Below, one piece after another: positions 1 to 7,242 of a stretch of DNA of 64,000 nt; within the stretch, counting starts at the first letter, position 1; every line of letters starts with the position of its first letter. The stretch spans positions 1-64,000 of the forward strand of contig NZ_FOMR01000010.1 in assembly GCF_900112705.1 (NCBI RefSeq), given 5' to 3'. Under the pieces are notes generated by a model. The model made no database searches, was not told where the DNA came from, and saw only the letters and a list, made by a program, of their open reading frames with translations. This stretch comes from Lentibacillus persicus. GTDB taxonomy: Bacteria > Bacillota > Bacilli > Bacillales > Amphibacillaceae. The position numbers and the translations under genes were made by a program.

Positions 1-147
1 GCCCGCAACTCGAGCGACAGCGCCCGCAACTCGAGCGACAGCGCCCGCAACTCGAGCGACAGCGCCCGCAACTCGAGCGACAGGGCCCGCAACTCGAGCG
101 ACAGCGCCCGTAACTCGAGCGACAGCACCCGTAACTCGAGCGACACC
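1..147. repeat. 21-bp tandem repeat array, 7 copies
   Basis: Seven head-to-tail 21-bp units with an invariant core CTCGAGCGACA. The first five are almost identical and the last two have drifted. The array runs off the left edge, so the true copy number is unknown. A 21-bp unit is seven codons long, but no start or ribosome site accompanies it and it lies just beyond the 3' end of metI, so I read it as intergenic. Read on the minus strand the core is TCGCTCGAGT, which resembles the TCGCGTGGT core of the second 21-bp-period array at 49665-49832. Confidence 0.9.
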
Positions 148-203
148 GCACGGTTCCGGGAGTCCTATTGTAGGATAGTGGAGCAGTGGTGCCCGCTGAC
201 TGG

Positions 204-1313
204 CTACTTAACTTCTGAAAAACCTTGCTCAAGGTCCTGAAGCAGATCGTCTGCATGCTCTATTCCTACAGAGAGCCGCAATAGTTCATTGGTCAATCCG
301 TACGAGTTACGAACGTCTTCAGGGATTTCAGCATGGGTTTGTGTTGCCGGATAGGTAATCAGGCTTTCGACACCCCCAAGGCTTTCAGCAAACGTAAACA
401 ATTTTAATGCTTGCAAAAAGGGCACCACACGGTTTTCATCTGTAAGTAAAAAGCTCACCATACCGCCTCTGCCCGGATACAGAACTTTTTTGACGAGTGG
501 CTGTGCTTCCAGATAGTCAATTACCCGTTTAGCATTCATTTCGTGCTGGCACATCCTTAAAGGCAATGTTTTCATCCCACGCATGACGAGCCAGCAGTCA
601 ACAGGAGATAACGTTGCCCCTGTTGAATTGTGTACATAAGCGAACGTTTCACATAATTCTTTACCCTTGGCCACAACGACACCGGCCAAGACGTCATTAT
701 GCCCGGCAAGATACTTAGTGGCACTATGGATGACAATATCGGCCCCATCATCAATTGGTTTCTGAATGAATGGTGTATATACCGTGTTGTCGACGATAAA
801 AAGCAGACCGTTGGCTTTTGAAATGCCGGAAATGACCGTTATATCAATGTTTGTCATGAGCGGGTTCGTCGGTGTTTCGATAAAAATCGCTTTGGTGTTC
901 GATTTAATTTGCTTTTGCAATTCCTGTTCATCCGTACCGCTCCAATATGTAAATTCAATCCCGTGTTTATGTTCAAGAAATTCAAAATAACGATAAGACC
1001 CGCCATAGACATCACGGCATGTGATAATATGATCGCCGCTTACAAATAGTGAAAAAGCCAGTTGAACCGCACTCATTCCTGAGCTTGTCGCAAAGGCCTG
1101 GTCACCGTTTTCAATATCGGCCATTGCGTCTTCAAAAACATCACGTGTCGGATTGCCGCTCCGTGTGTAGTCATAACCATGACCGTGCCCGACTTTGCTG
1201 TGTCTGTACGAAGTAGATAAATAAATTGGCGTGCTGACCGCGTTTAGCGATTCTTCTTTCCGGTTGCCGATTTGGGTGAAAAGCGTTTCATTCTGATGGT
1301 GCTGACAGGACAT
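204..1313 (-). CDS. metI: Cystathionine gamma-synthase / O-acylhomoserine thiolyase (MetI-like)
   Basis: A PLP enzyme of trans-sulfuration that joins an O-acylhomoserine to cysteine (or sulfide) on the way to methionine; cytoplasmic. The 369-residue product has the Cys/Met-metabolism fold: an SGMSA phosphate-binding stretch near residue 80, ETPTNP near 145, and the Schiff-base lysine in HSATKYLAGHND near 200. A short loop before GRGGMVSF is shared with Bacillus MetI, which supports MetI over MetC. The start is the ATG at 1313, six bases after GAGGAGA; an in-frame TTG five codons upstream overlaps that ribosome site. It is controlled by the SAM riboswitch directly upstream. No metC partner lies upstream in the window; any downstream partner would be past the left edge, beyond the repeat. 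Confidence 0.9.
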   Translation of the reverse strand: MSCQHHQNETLFTQIGNRKEESLNAVSTPIYLSTSYRHSKVGHGHGYDYTRSGNPTRDVFEDAMADIENGDQAFATSSGMSAVQLAFSLFVSGDHIITCRDVYGGSYRYFEFLEHKHGIEFTYWSGTDEQELQKQIKSNTKAIFIETPTNPLMTNIDITVISGISKANGLLFIVDNTVYTPFIQKPIDDGADIVIHSATKYLAGHNDVLAGVVVAKGKELCETFAYVHNSTGATLSPVDCWLVMRGMKTLPLRMCQHEMNAKRVIDYLEAQPLVKKVLYPGRGGMVSFLLTDENRVVPFLQALKLFTFAESLGGVESLITYPATQTHAEIPEDVRNSYGLTNELLRLSVGIEHADDLLQDLEQGFSEVK

Positions 1314-1347
1314 GTTATCTCTCCTCAAATGTTAGTTTTATAGTAAT

Positions 1348-1375
1348 AAAAAAACCTCTTCGGATAAGAAGAGGG
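1348..1375 (-). terminator. Intrinsic terminator of the S-box leader
   Basis: On the minus strand, CCTCTT pairs with AAGAGG and is followed by seven T residues, between the SAM aptamer and metI. It is the expression platform: premature termination when SAM is bound. Confidence 0.85.
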
Positions 1376-1390
1376 TGAGTGAATTCCTGC

Positions 1391-1491
1391 TTCTTATCTT
1401 AAAGCATAACGCTTTCTGGAATTGGCACAGTACTATGCAGTCTGTTGCCGAGGCTTCACAGGGCCAGTCCCTCCACCTCTCTGGATAAGAA
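1391..1491 (-). ncRNA. SAM-I (S-box) riboswitch
   Basis: On the minus strand the sequence has the S-box landmarks in order: a closing P1 helix (TTCTTATC at one end, GATAAGAA at the other), AGAGAGGTGGAGGGACTGGC, CCCTGTGAAGCC, CGGCAACAG, and a variable P3/P4 part. A terminator and then metI follow. The family is established to switch off methionine genes when S-adenosylmethionine is plentiful. Upstream of metI its role is clear. Confidence 0.95.
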
Positions 1492-1555
1492 AAATAAATT
1501 ATGAATTTTAGTGATTATTTCTAATTTACAAGGGAAAAGAGTGGTTGTCAACAAT

Positions 1556-1870
1556 GAGTTTCACTTTATCCCCGCATGTAACTGGCAGTAACCTTCCAAA
1601 AAACGGAAGGTACTGCCAGTAAATGTCCGATTCTGTTCGGGCCTGCACTAGGCAGGTCACAAAGGCGTTGCAACAGGACGTTGCGAACTTAGCCTTTGCT
1701 CCCCTACATTTAGCGGAGAGAAACGTTCCGCTAAATGAAGTTTCACTTTATCCCGCATGTAACTGGCAGTAACCTTCCAAAAAACAGAAGGTACTGCCAG
1801 TAAATGTCCGATTCTGTTCAACTAACATTTAGCGGAGAGAAACGTTCCGCTAAATGAAGTTTCACTTTAT
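1556..1870. repeat. Modular hairpin repeats, two tandem copies
   Basis: Two near-identical copies (about 1556-1638 with 1706-1737, and about 1739-1820 with 1825-1856) share the same modules. Module 1 is a long hairpin, ACTGGCAGTA-CCTTCC to GGAAGG-TACTGCCAGT (1581-1620 and 1762-1801). Module 2 is a hairpin, CATTTAGCGG to CCGCTAAATG (1706-1737 and 1825-1856). Only the first copy carries an extra 65-bp segment (about 1640-1705) with AAAGGC/GCCTTT arms and a repeated CGTTGC. No coding potential was seen. It lies between the metI leader and the HAD gene. Confidence 0.8.
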
Positions 1871-1917
1871 TTACTTTTAGCCTGCTTTAGCTTACAATGC
1901 CATCAAGAGGTGATTGG

Positions 1918-2595
1918 ATGGGCGTTGTGACGGTAGATTTTGATGGGACACTCTATCAGGGTAATTCATTTAAAGTAATGTTTCAGGCAGCAAATAAATC
2001 GTTCGGTATAAAGCAGTGGGCTGTTGTCAGCAGCGGTATAGTAAAAGCAGCTGATGCCGGACTAATTAAAGGTAAGAATGCGTTCCGAATGCATTTTTTT
2101 AAAGCGTTTGCTAAATCGTTTAAAGGTATGACTAATAACGAACTAGAAGATTTCTTTAAAAGACTGGTAGCGATGGGAAAAGAGGATGCCCATCACGGTT
2201 TGATACATAAAATTCGCGGCCACCAGCGGCAAGGTGACCACATCATTGTATTATCAGGTGCGCTTGAACCATTTTTAAAAGCATTTACGAGAGAAGTAGA
2301 CCTTGATGTACATATTATCAGCACCCAATTAAAAATTGACGAAAATGGAATATGCACAGGAAATATTGGTGCGATTGTAAATGGGGACGAGAAAGTGAAC
2401 CATGTCCGGGAATGGATCAACTATCAAAAGCAACTAGGCAATTTGACGCCATCCGAAGCAGAGGAAACGTGGGCGTATGCTGACAGTGTAAGTGATGTGC
2501 CATTGTTTCGATTTGTCAAATACCCATTTGTTGTGAACCCGGATGACTCAATGAAGAAAGTTGCCGGAAAACAGGGCTGGCCGCTGTTTGGGTGA
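1918..2595 (+). CDS. HAD-superfamily (class IB) phosphatase
   Basis: A 225-residue haloacid-dehalogenase hydrolase. Motif I is VDFDGTLY near residue 7 (nucleophile first Asp), motif II is the Ser in VLSGA near 107, and the C-terminal acidic motif is YADSVSDVP near 188. The layout with a helical cap after motif I matches the phosphoserine phosphatase-like IB group, which acts on small phosphorylated metabolites; the substrate cannot be told from sequence. The ATG at 1918 is preferred over the ATG at 1897 because AGAGGTGA sits five bases before it. It stands alone, with repeats upstream and an RNase H-like gene 109 bp downstream. Confidence 0.8.
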   Translation: MGVVTVDFDGTLYQGNSFKVMFQAANKSFGIKQWAVVSSGIVKAADAGLIKGKNAFRMHFFKAFAKSFKGMTNNELEDFFKRLVAMGKEDAHHGLIHKIRGHQRQGDHIIVLSGALEPFLKAFTREVDLDVHIISTQLKIDENGICTGNIGAIVNGDEKVNHVREWINYQKQLGNLTPSEAEETWAYADSVSDVPLFRFVKYPFVVNPDDSMKKVAGKQGWPLFG

Positions 2596-2704
2596 AGGGC
2601 CGCCAAACTGCATCCCGTTTCTTTATTGAAAACACTGACGTAAGAATACCAATACAAACAAAACGGGTACACTATTTTAACCAAATAAAAAAGGTGATTC
2701 AGCT

Positions 2705-3358
2705 ATGAACGTCAGAATCGAATTAACTTACATGACACCTAAAGGGACTAAAACCGCTTTTAGCTCTGAAGAAATGCCGGCAGCCAAAGCGCTTCTGCTT
2801 GCTGAAGATTTGGAAAAAACCGGCCGTGCAAGAGAAATAACGTTTGTAGATAATTATGAGAATCAGTGGAAAACGAAAGATTTGAAAAAACAGATCGAAG
2901 CGATTCAAACCGAACCACACGAGGTGAAGATTTATTTTGACGGGGGTTTTGATCTGCCGACAAAAAAATCCGGTTTAGGCTGTGTTATCTATTACGAACA
3001 AAACGGAAAATCGTGGCGTCAGCGCAAAAATGCCCTGGTTGAGGAGCTGGAAACAAATAATGAAGCCGAATATGCGGCACTACATCTTGCTGTAAAGGAA
3101 ATGGAATTGCTCGGTATCCACCATGGGCCTGTAACGATTGCGGGAGATTCGAAGGTAGTCATCAATCAGCTGAAAGGCGAATGGCCGTGTTATGAAGCGG
3201 AATTGAACCAATGGGCCGACCGGATTGAGGAAGATTTTAGCCGTTTAGGTATCGATCCAACATATGAGGCAATTTCACGTAAATATAATCAGGAAGCGGA
3301 TCGTCTAGCTTCACAAGCTTTGAAGGGGATAGAAATATCGAGTGTACTGGAGCTTTAG
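2705..3358 (+). CDS. RNase HI-like protein (YpeP/YpdQ type)
   Basis: A 217-residue protein with a short N-terminal domain (about residues 1-70) followed by an RNase H fold. The four acidic active-site positions are visible: Asp in YFDGG near 79, Glu in NNEAEY near 120, Asp in AGDSK near 147 and Asp in EADRLA near 199. All are present, so RNA-DNA hybrid cleavage is plausible, although such bacterial paralogues are often weak or untested nucleases. Start ATG at 2705 with AAAGGTGATTCAGCT before it. In Bacillus, ypeP/ypdQ lie beside ypdP, a YhhQ-type transporter, so the order RNase H - (queF) - YhhQ here is a conserved neighbourhood with queF in it. Confidence 0.82.
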   Translation: MNVRIELTYMTPKGTKTAFSSEEMPAAKALLLAEDLEKTGRAREITFVDNYENQWKTKDLKKQIEAIQTEPHEVKIYFDGGFDLPTKKSGLGCVIYYEQNGKSWRQRKNALVEELETNNEAEYAALHLAVKEMELLGIHHGPVTIAGDSKVVINQLKGEWPCYEAELNQWADRIEEDFSRLGIDPTYEAISRKYNQEADRLASQALKGIEISSVLEL

Positions 3359-3461
3359 TATGTCGTTAAAGCAATGTTTGGTATATTTTCGCAAAGGTCA
3401 ACTGAGGAAAACGTGTGGTTTACCTCCGCCCATACTTTCGTTTTGTGGCAAGCTTAACAAA

Positions 3462-3490
3462 TTGACAGATTTCCACTCCGGCTATATAAT
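3462..3490 (+). promoter_or_regulatory. Sigma-A promoter of the queF leader
   Basis: Perfect TTGACA (3462-3467) and TATAAT (3485-3490) separated by 17 bp, about 45 bp before the preQ1 aptamer. Confidence 0.85.
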
Positions 3491-3535
3491 AATTTGCGTG
3501 AACAGGATAAAAGTATATCCGTTCTTAAAAACGGA

Positions 3536-3573
3536 AGAGGTTCTTAGCTTTAACCCTCTATAAAAAACTAAGG
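3536..3573 (+). ncRNA. preQ1-I riboswitch aptamer
   Basis: The short preQ1 class I pattern is clear: P1 AGAGG pairing with CCTCT, an L1 loop holding CTTAG (3543-3547), an A-rich tail TATAAAAAACTAAGG, and a pseudoknot P2 in which CTTAG pairs with CTAAG (3568-3572). It precedes a terminator and queF. The tail CTAAGG (3568-3573) can alternatively pair with CCTTAG (3603-3608) inside the terminator, giving a readable antitermination switch. Confidence 0.93.
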
Positions 3574-3591
3574 ACAGATGATTGCGATTTT

Positions 3592-3622
3592 AAAACCATG
3601 TGCCTTAGGCCGTGGTTTTTTA
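3592..3622 (+). terminator. preQ1 riboswitch terminator
   Basis: AAAACCATG pairs with CGTGGTTTT and is followed by a T-run. The loop contains CCTTAG, complementary to the aptamer tail. When preQ1 locks the tail in the pseudoknot, this hairpin is free to form and stop transcription before queF. Confidence 0.85.
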
Positions 3623-3658
3623 TTTGCTTATTTTTCGGTCTGTAAAGGAGGTGCTTGC

Positions 3659-4156
3659 ATGAAAAATCGACACGATCCCAATTTACAAAATTTGTCGCAA
3701 CTGGGCAGCCAGGGAACAGCCTATCAATTTGATTACACACCAGATGTTTTGGAAACGTTTGAAAATCAGCATCCCGAGAGAGACTATTTTGTCAAATTTA
3801 ATTGCCCTGAATTTACGACATTATGCCCCAAAACCGGACAGCCGGACTTTGGAACGGTTTATATCAGCTATATTCCAGATGAGAAGATGGTCGAAAGTAA
3901 ATCATTGAAGCTTTATTTGTTCAGTTTTCGGAACCATGGTGACTTTCACGAAGACAGTATGAATATTATCATGAATGACTTAATTGAATTGATGGAACCG
4001 CGTTACATTGAAGTGTGGGGGAAATTCACACCACGTGGCGGTATTTCTATTGATCCGTATTGCAATTATGGAAAGCCGGGCACCAAATATGAAAAAATGG
4101 CTGATCATCGTCTCATAAACCACGATCTGTATCCTGAGAAAGTTGATAATCGCTAG
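3659..4156 (+). CDS. queF: NADPH-dependent preQ0 reductase
   Basis: Reduces 7-cyano-7-deazaguanine (preQ0) to preQ1 in queuosine synthesis; cytoplasmic. The 165-residue length is that of the short single-domain (YkvM) QueF type. The substrate-binding and catalytic segment is [17 protein letters not shown] near residues 50-66, with the thioimide-forming Cys in [11 protein letters not shown], and the later E-S-K-S-L-K motif is near 80. The ATG at 3659 follows AAAGGAGG by a good spacing; the open frame extends upstream into the riboswitch but is not expected to be translated. Its preQ1 riboswitch makes it feedback-controlled by its own product. The next gene is a queuosine-precursor transporter. 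Confidence 0.95.
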   Translation: MKNRHDPNLQNLSQLGSQGTAYQFDYTPDVLETFENQHPERDYFVKFNCPEFTTLCPKTGQPDFGTVYISYIPDEKMVESKSLKLYLFSFRNHGDFHEDSMNIIMNDLIELMEPRYIEVWGKFTPRGGISIDPYCNYGKPGTKYEKMADHRLINHDLYPEKVDNR

Positions 4157-4219
4157 CAATCGCTGATAAAAGAGGGTAGCTATAGTTCCTTTCCTTTTGA
4201 ATAATAGGGAGAGGATAGA

Positions 4220-4813
4220 ATGTTTGTTTATTTGAATGCGTTGTTTGTCGGGCTGCTTTTACTATCCAACATTTTGGGTGTGAAGCTGTTCAGTATTGGT
4301 GAAATTGTATTACCTGCAGCGGTGATTGTGTATGTCGTGACGTATTTAATCACTGATGTGATTGGGGAAGTTTACGGAAAAGAGGCTGCACGGAAAACGG
4401 TTCAGGCTGGCTTTCTGACTCAAGTGATTGCACTGGCTTTTACGTTTATAGCAATTAAATTGCCTGCAGCGCCGGATTTTGGTTTGCAGACGGAATTCAG
4501 CGAGGTGTTGGGTGGAAGCTTCCGAGTGATGCTGGCAAGTTTGGTTTCTTATATTGTCAGCCAGAACCTTGATGTAAGTATTTTCCATTGGTTGAAAGCT
4601 CGGGATGGGGATTCAAAACTTTGGCTTCGTAATAATTTATCAACGATAGCGAGCCAGCTCGTTGACACGACGATATTTATTACTGTCGCATTCTGGGGAA
4701 TTGTTCCATTCAGTATTTTACTAGGCATGATTGTGTCACAATACCTCGTTAAACTTATGATAGCACTCATAGATACACCGATTGTGTATATACTCGTCAA
4801 ATTTGCACGATAG
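4220..4813 (+). CDS. Queuosine precursor transporter (YhhQ/VUT family)
   Basis: A 197-residue membrane protein with about six hydrophobic helices. It carries the YhhQ-family signatures: VVTYLITDVIGEVYGKEAAR near residue 40-60 and SQLVDTTIF near 143. The family imports queuine, preQ0 or preQ1. Position directly after queF, and 63 bp downstream of it with no terminator between, supports that role and joint control by the preQ1 riboswitch. A good ribosome site (GGGAGAGG) precedes the ATG. Which base it carries cannot be told. Confidence 0.85.
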   Translation: MFVYLNALFVGLLLLSNILGVKLFSIGEIVLPAAVIVYVVTYLITDVIGEVYGKEAARKTVQAGFLTQVIALAFTFIAIKLPAAPDFGLQTEFSEVLGGSFRVMLASLVSYIVSQNLDVSIFHWLKARDGDSKLWLRNNLSTIASQLVDTTIFITVAFWGIVPFSILLGMIVSQYLVKLMIALIDTPIVYILVKFAR

Positions 4814-4825
4814 AGCACATACGTT

Positions 4826-4857
4826 AGCCCCGGAACAACTTCTGTGCCGGGGCTTTT
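4826..4857 (+). terminator. Terminator after the YhhQ-type gene
   Basis: AGCCCCGG pairs with CCGGGGCT, followed by TTTT. It lies between the convergent transporter gene and ilvE. Confidence 0.85.
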
Positions 4858-4865
4858 GTGCATGT

Positions 4866-5975
4866 TTAGCTTGAAGCTTTTAAAGCTGACTCCTTCACAT
4901 TTTCAACTTTTTCAACCCAATCAAACGGATCTTCCAGCTTACCGTATTGGATGCCGGTTAATGTGTCGTATAACCGTTTAGCAATCGGACCGGTTTTGCC
5001 TTGGTTGATTTCTAAGTGTTTTTCACCTCGCACAAGCTCGCCGATTGGTGAGATAACAGCAGCTGTTCCGGCGCCAAATGCCTCTTCAAGTTTGCCATCC
5101 TGATGCGCCTTTATCACTTCTTCCATGGAAAGCTTCCGTTCTTCTACCGGCACATTCCAATGTTTCAGCAATTGAATAACCGAATTGCGCGTCACACCTT
5201 CAAGAATGCTGCCATTCAAGGCCGGTGTAACAACTTTGCCATCGATTTTGAAAAAGACGTTCATGCTGCCGACTTCCTCAATATATTTCCGTTCCACTCC
5301 GTCGAGCCACAAGACCTGAGCAATGCCTTCGTCGGCCATTTCCTGCGCTTTAAGGCTCGCTGCATAATTGCCGCCGGTTTTTGCCTCTCCTGTTCCGCCT
5401 TTTACGGTACGGACATAATCATGCTCGACTGCAATTTTAATCGGGTTGATGCCTTCTTTGTAATAGGCACCGACCGGTGACAGAATAATAATAAATTTAT
5501 AATGAGTTGATGGCGCTACACCAAGAAATGCCTCAGTTGAAATAATAAATGGCCGGATATACAGGGATGTACCTTCTGCTTCAGGTATCCAGTCTTTGTC
5601 CAGGGCGACAAGCTGTTTGAGCGCTTTCAGGGCGAATGCCTCATCAATAGGCGGGATGCAAAGCCTGTTGTTGGAATGATTCATCCGGCTGAAATTCCGT
5701 TGAGGCCGGAAAAGCTGAGCATCGCCTTCCGATGTGAGGTAAGCTTTCATGCCTTCAAACACCGATTGGCCATAATGAAACACCATTGAAGATGGATCGA
5801 TACTAAGCGGCTCGTATGGCACAATCCGGGGGTCGTGCCACCCTTTTTCATCTGAGTAGTCCATCAAAAACATATGATCTGTAAATATTCTTCCAAATTC
5901 TAACTGATCGGCTTTAGGCTTTTCTTTGCCTGAAGAGCACATTTCAGTTCGAATTTCGTGTTGTTCTTCCTCCAT
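4866..5975 (-). CDS. ilvE: Branched-chain amino acid aminotransferase
   Basis: Transfers amino groups between glutamate and the 2-keto acids of valine, leucine and isoleucine, the last step of their synthesis. The 369-residue length and sequence fit the longer bacterial/eukaryotic BCAT group (Bacillus IlvE/IlvK). Visible motifs: YGQSVFEGMKAY near 68, the PLP lysine in GEAKTGGNYAASLKAQ (Lys near 200), VLWLDG near 222, EEVGSMNVFF near 234 and GTAAVISPIG near 307. The start ATG has AAGGGGATGG upstream. It is transcribed away from the BASS/ilvD genes from a promoter at 6009-6037. Confidence 0.93.
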   Translation of the reverse strand: MEEEQHEIRTEMCSSGKEKPKADQLEFGRIFTDHMFLMDYSDEKGWHDPRIVPYEPLSIDPSSMVFHYGQSVFEGMKAYLTSEGDAQLFRPQRNFSRMNHSNNRLCIPPIDEAFALKALKQLVALDKDWIPEAEGTSLYIRPFIISTEAFLGVAPSTHYKFIIILSPVGAYYKEGINPIKIAVEHDYVRTVKGGTGEAKTGGNYAASLKAQEMADEGIAQVLWLDGVERKYIEEVGSMNVFFKIDGKVVTPALNGSILEGVTRNSVIQLLKHWNVPVEERKLSMEEVIKAHQDGKLEEAFGAGTAAVISPIGELVRGEKHLEINQGKTGPIAKRLYDTLTGIQYGKLEDPFDWVEKVENVKESALKASS

Positions 5976-6008
5976 GTCGCCATCCCCTTGTGTAAAAAGT
6001 TGTATACC

Positions 6009-6037
6009 ATCATAGGATAAATTTTGCTTAAAAGCAA
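6009..6037 (-). promoter_or_regulatory. Promoter of ilvE
   Basis: On the minus strand TTGCTT (6037-6032) and TATGAT (6014-6009) are 17 bp apart, 34 bp before the ilvE start. Confidence 0.6.
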
Positions 6038-6086
6038 GCCCAAAATTTGATTTTTTAATTAATATTAAAATGTTTCAACAACTATT

Positions 6087-6116
6087 CTTTTTCCGAAAAA
6101 GCGATTGTGCTACAAT
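6087..6116 (+). promoter_or_regulatory. CodY-like box and extended -10 promoter before the BASS gene
   Basis: CTTTTTCCGAAAAAG (6087-6101) contains a perfect TTTTC-n-GAAAA, the centre of the CodY box AATTTTCWGAAAATT; the outer bases do not match. TGCTACAAT (6108-6116) is an extended -10. The box would cover the -35 region, so repression by CodY in rich conditions is a reasonable inference. Confidence 0.5.
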
Positions 6117-6165
6117 CTAAACTTATCTGAATATCTAATCTTAATTATTTAGGAGGGGAACAGGC

Positions 6166-7128
6166 ATGAAAACTTTAACGAAAATTAGTGATTTTGCGGG
6201 GAATACATTTGCTGTCTGGGTAATACTGTTTGCTGCGTTAAGTTTAATTTTTCCGGGAGGATTTGCGTGGATTGCGCCCCATGTATCATTGCTTTTGGGA
6301 ATCATTATGTTTGGCATGGGTCTTACTTTGACGCTTGATGATTTTAAAGGGGTGCTTAAGGCACCGGTCAGCGTGCTTGTTGCCGTAGCGTTGCAATATA
6401 CGGTCATGCCGCTTATTGCATTTGGTCTCGCCGTGATTTTCCAGCTTCCTGCAGAGATCGCGGCAGGGGTGATCCTGGTTGGCTGTTGTCCGGGAGGGAC
6501 GGCTTCAAATGTGATGACATTCCTGGCTAAAGGAAACACTGCGCTGTCTGTATCGGTAACAGCAGTTTCGACTGTGCTTGCACCAATTTTAACACCGGCT
6601 CTGACATTGCTTTTTGCCAGTCAGTGGCTGCCGGTTTCTGCAGCAAACATGTTCATGTCAATCGTCCAAATCGTCCTGGTACCGATTGTACTGGGTATTG
6701 TAGCACGTTTGCTGTTCAGCAAACAGGTCGATAAAAGCATCAAAGCATTACCGCTCGTATCGGTTGTTGGTATTGTGGCGGTCGCGTCTGCAGTTGTGGC
6801 AGTTAACCGCGACGATATTCTAACGTCAGGACTTCTGATTTTTTCTGTTGTCATCTTGCATAACGTGCTCGGGCTTGCACTTGGTTATCTTATTGCGCGA
6901 TTGTTCAAATTTGAGTTTGCCAATCAAAAAGCGGTCTCAATTGAAGTTGGGATGCAAAATTCCGGGCTTGGTTCTGCCCTGGCGCTCGCACATTTTGCGC
7001 CAATTGCTGCTGTTCCAAGTGCTTTGTTCAGTGTATGGCACAATATTTCCGGCCCGGTGCTGGCAACTTGGTGGGGTAAGCGAAGTAACGACTCAGTCGA
7101 TCATGATGAACCCATCAAAACAGGCTAG
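6166..7128 (+). CDS. BASS-family sodium:organic anion symporter
   Basis: A 320-residue membrane protein with about nine to ten helices and the bile acid:sodium symporter motifs: GCCPGGTASNV near residue 105 and EVGMQNSGLG near 262, the crossover segments that bind sodium in the family. YocS/PanS-like proteins carry organic anions such as keto acids, not bile acids. The location between ilvE and ilvD, with a CodY-like box in the shared intergenic region, suggests transport of a branched-chain keto acid or ketopantoate; this is inference from context. The ribosome site AGGAGGGG is strong. Confidence 0.85.
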   Translation: MKTLTKISDFAGNTFAVWVILFAALSLIFPGGFAWIAPHVSLLLGIIMFGMGLTLTLDDFKGVLKAPVSVLVAVALQYTVMPLIAFGLAVIFQLPAEIAAGVILVGCCPGGTASNVMTFLAKGNTALSVSVTAVSTVLAPILTPALTLLFASQWLPVSAANMFMSIVQIVLVPIVLGIVARLLFSKQVDKSIKALPLVSVVGIVAVASAVVAVNRDDILTSGLLIFSVVILHNVLGLALGYLIARLFKFEFANQKAVSIEVGMQNSGLGSALALAHFAPIAAVPSALFSVWHNISGPVLATWWGKRSNDSVDHDEPIKTG

Positions 7129-7242
7129 CTGGGTGATGTGATTCGGATAATCAACACAAAACAAGCGCAATAAATTACAAAAACATTGAATTTTTATAAA
7201 ATGAGGCATATAATTATTCGAAAAAGGAAGGTGGAGTGCCGG

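Noticed and set aside
1-147. Possible CRISPR array
   Set aside because: The 21-bp units are contiguous with no unique spacers, and no cas genes are near.
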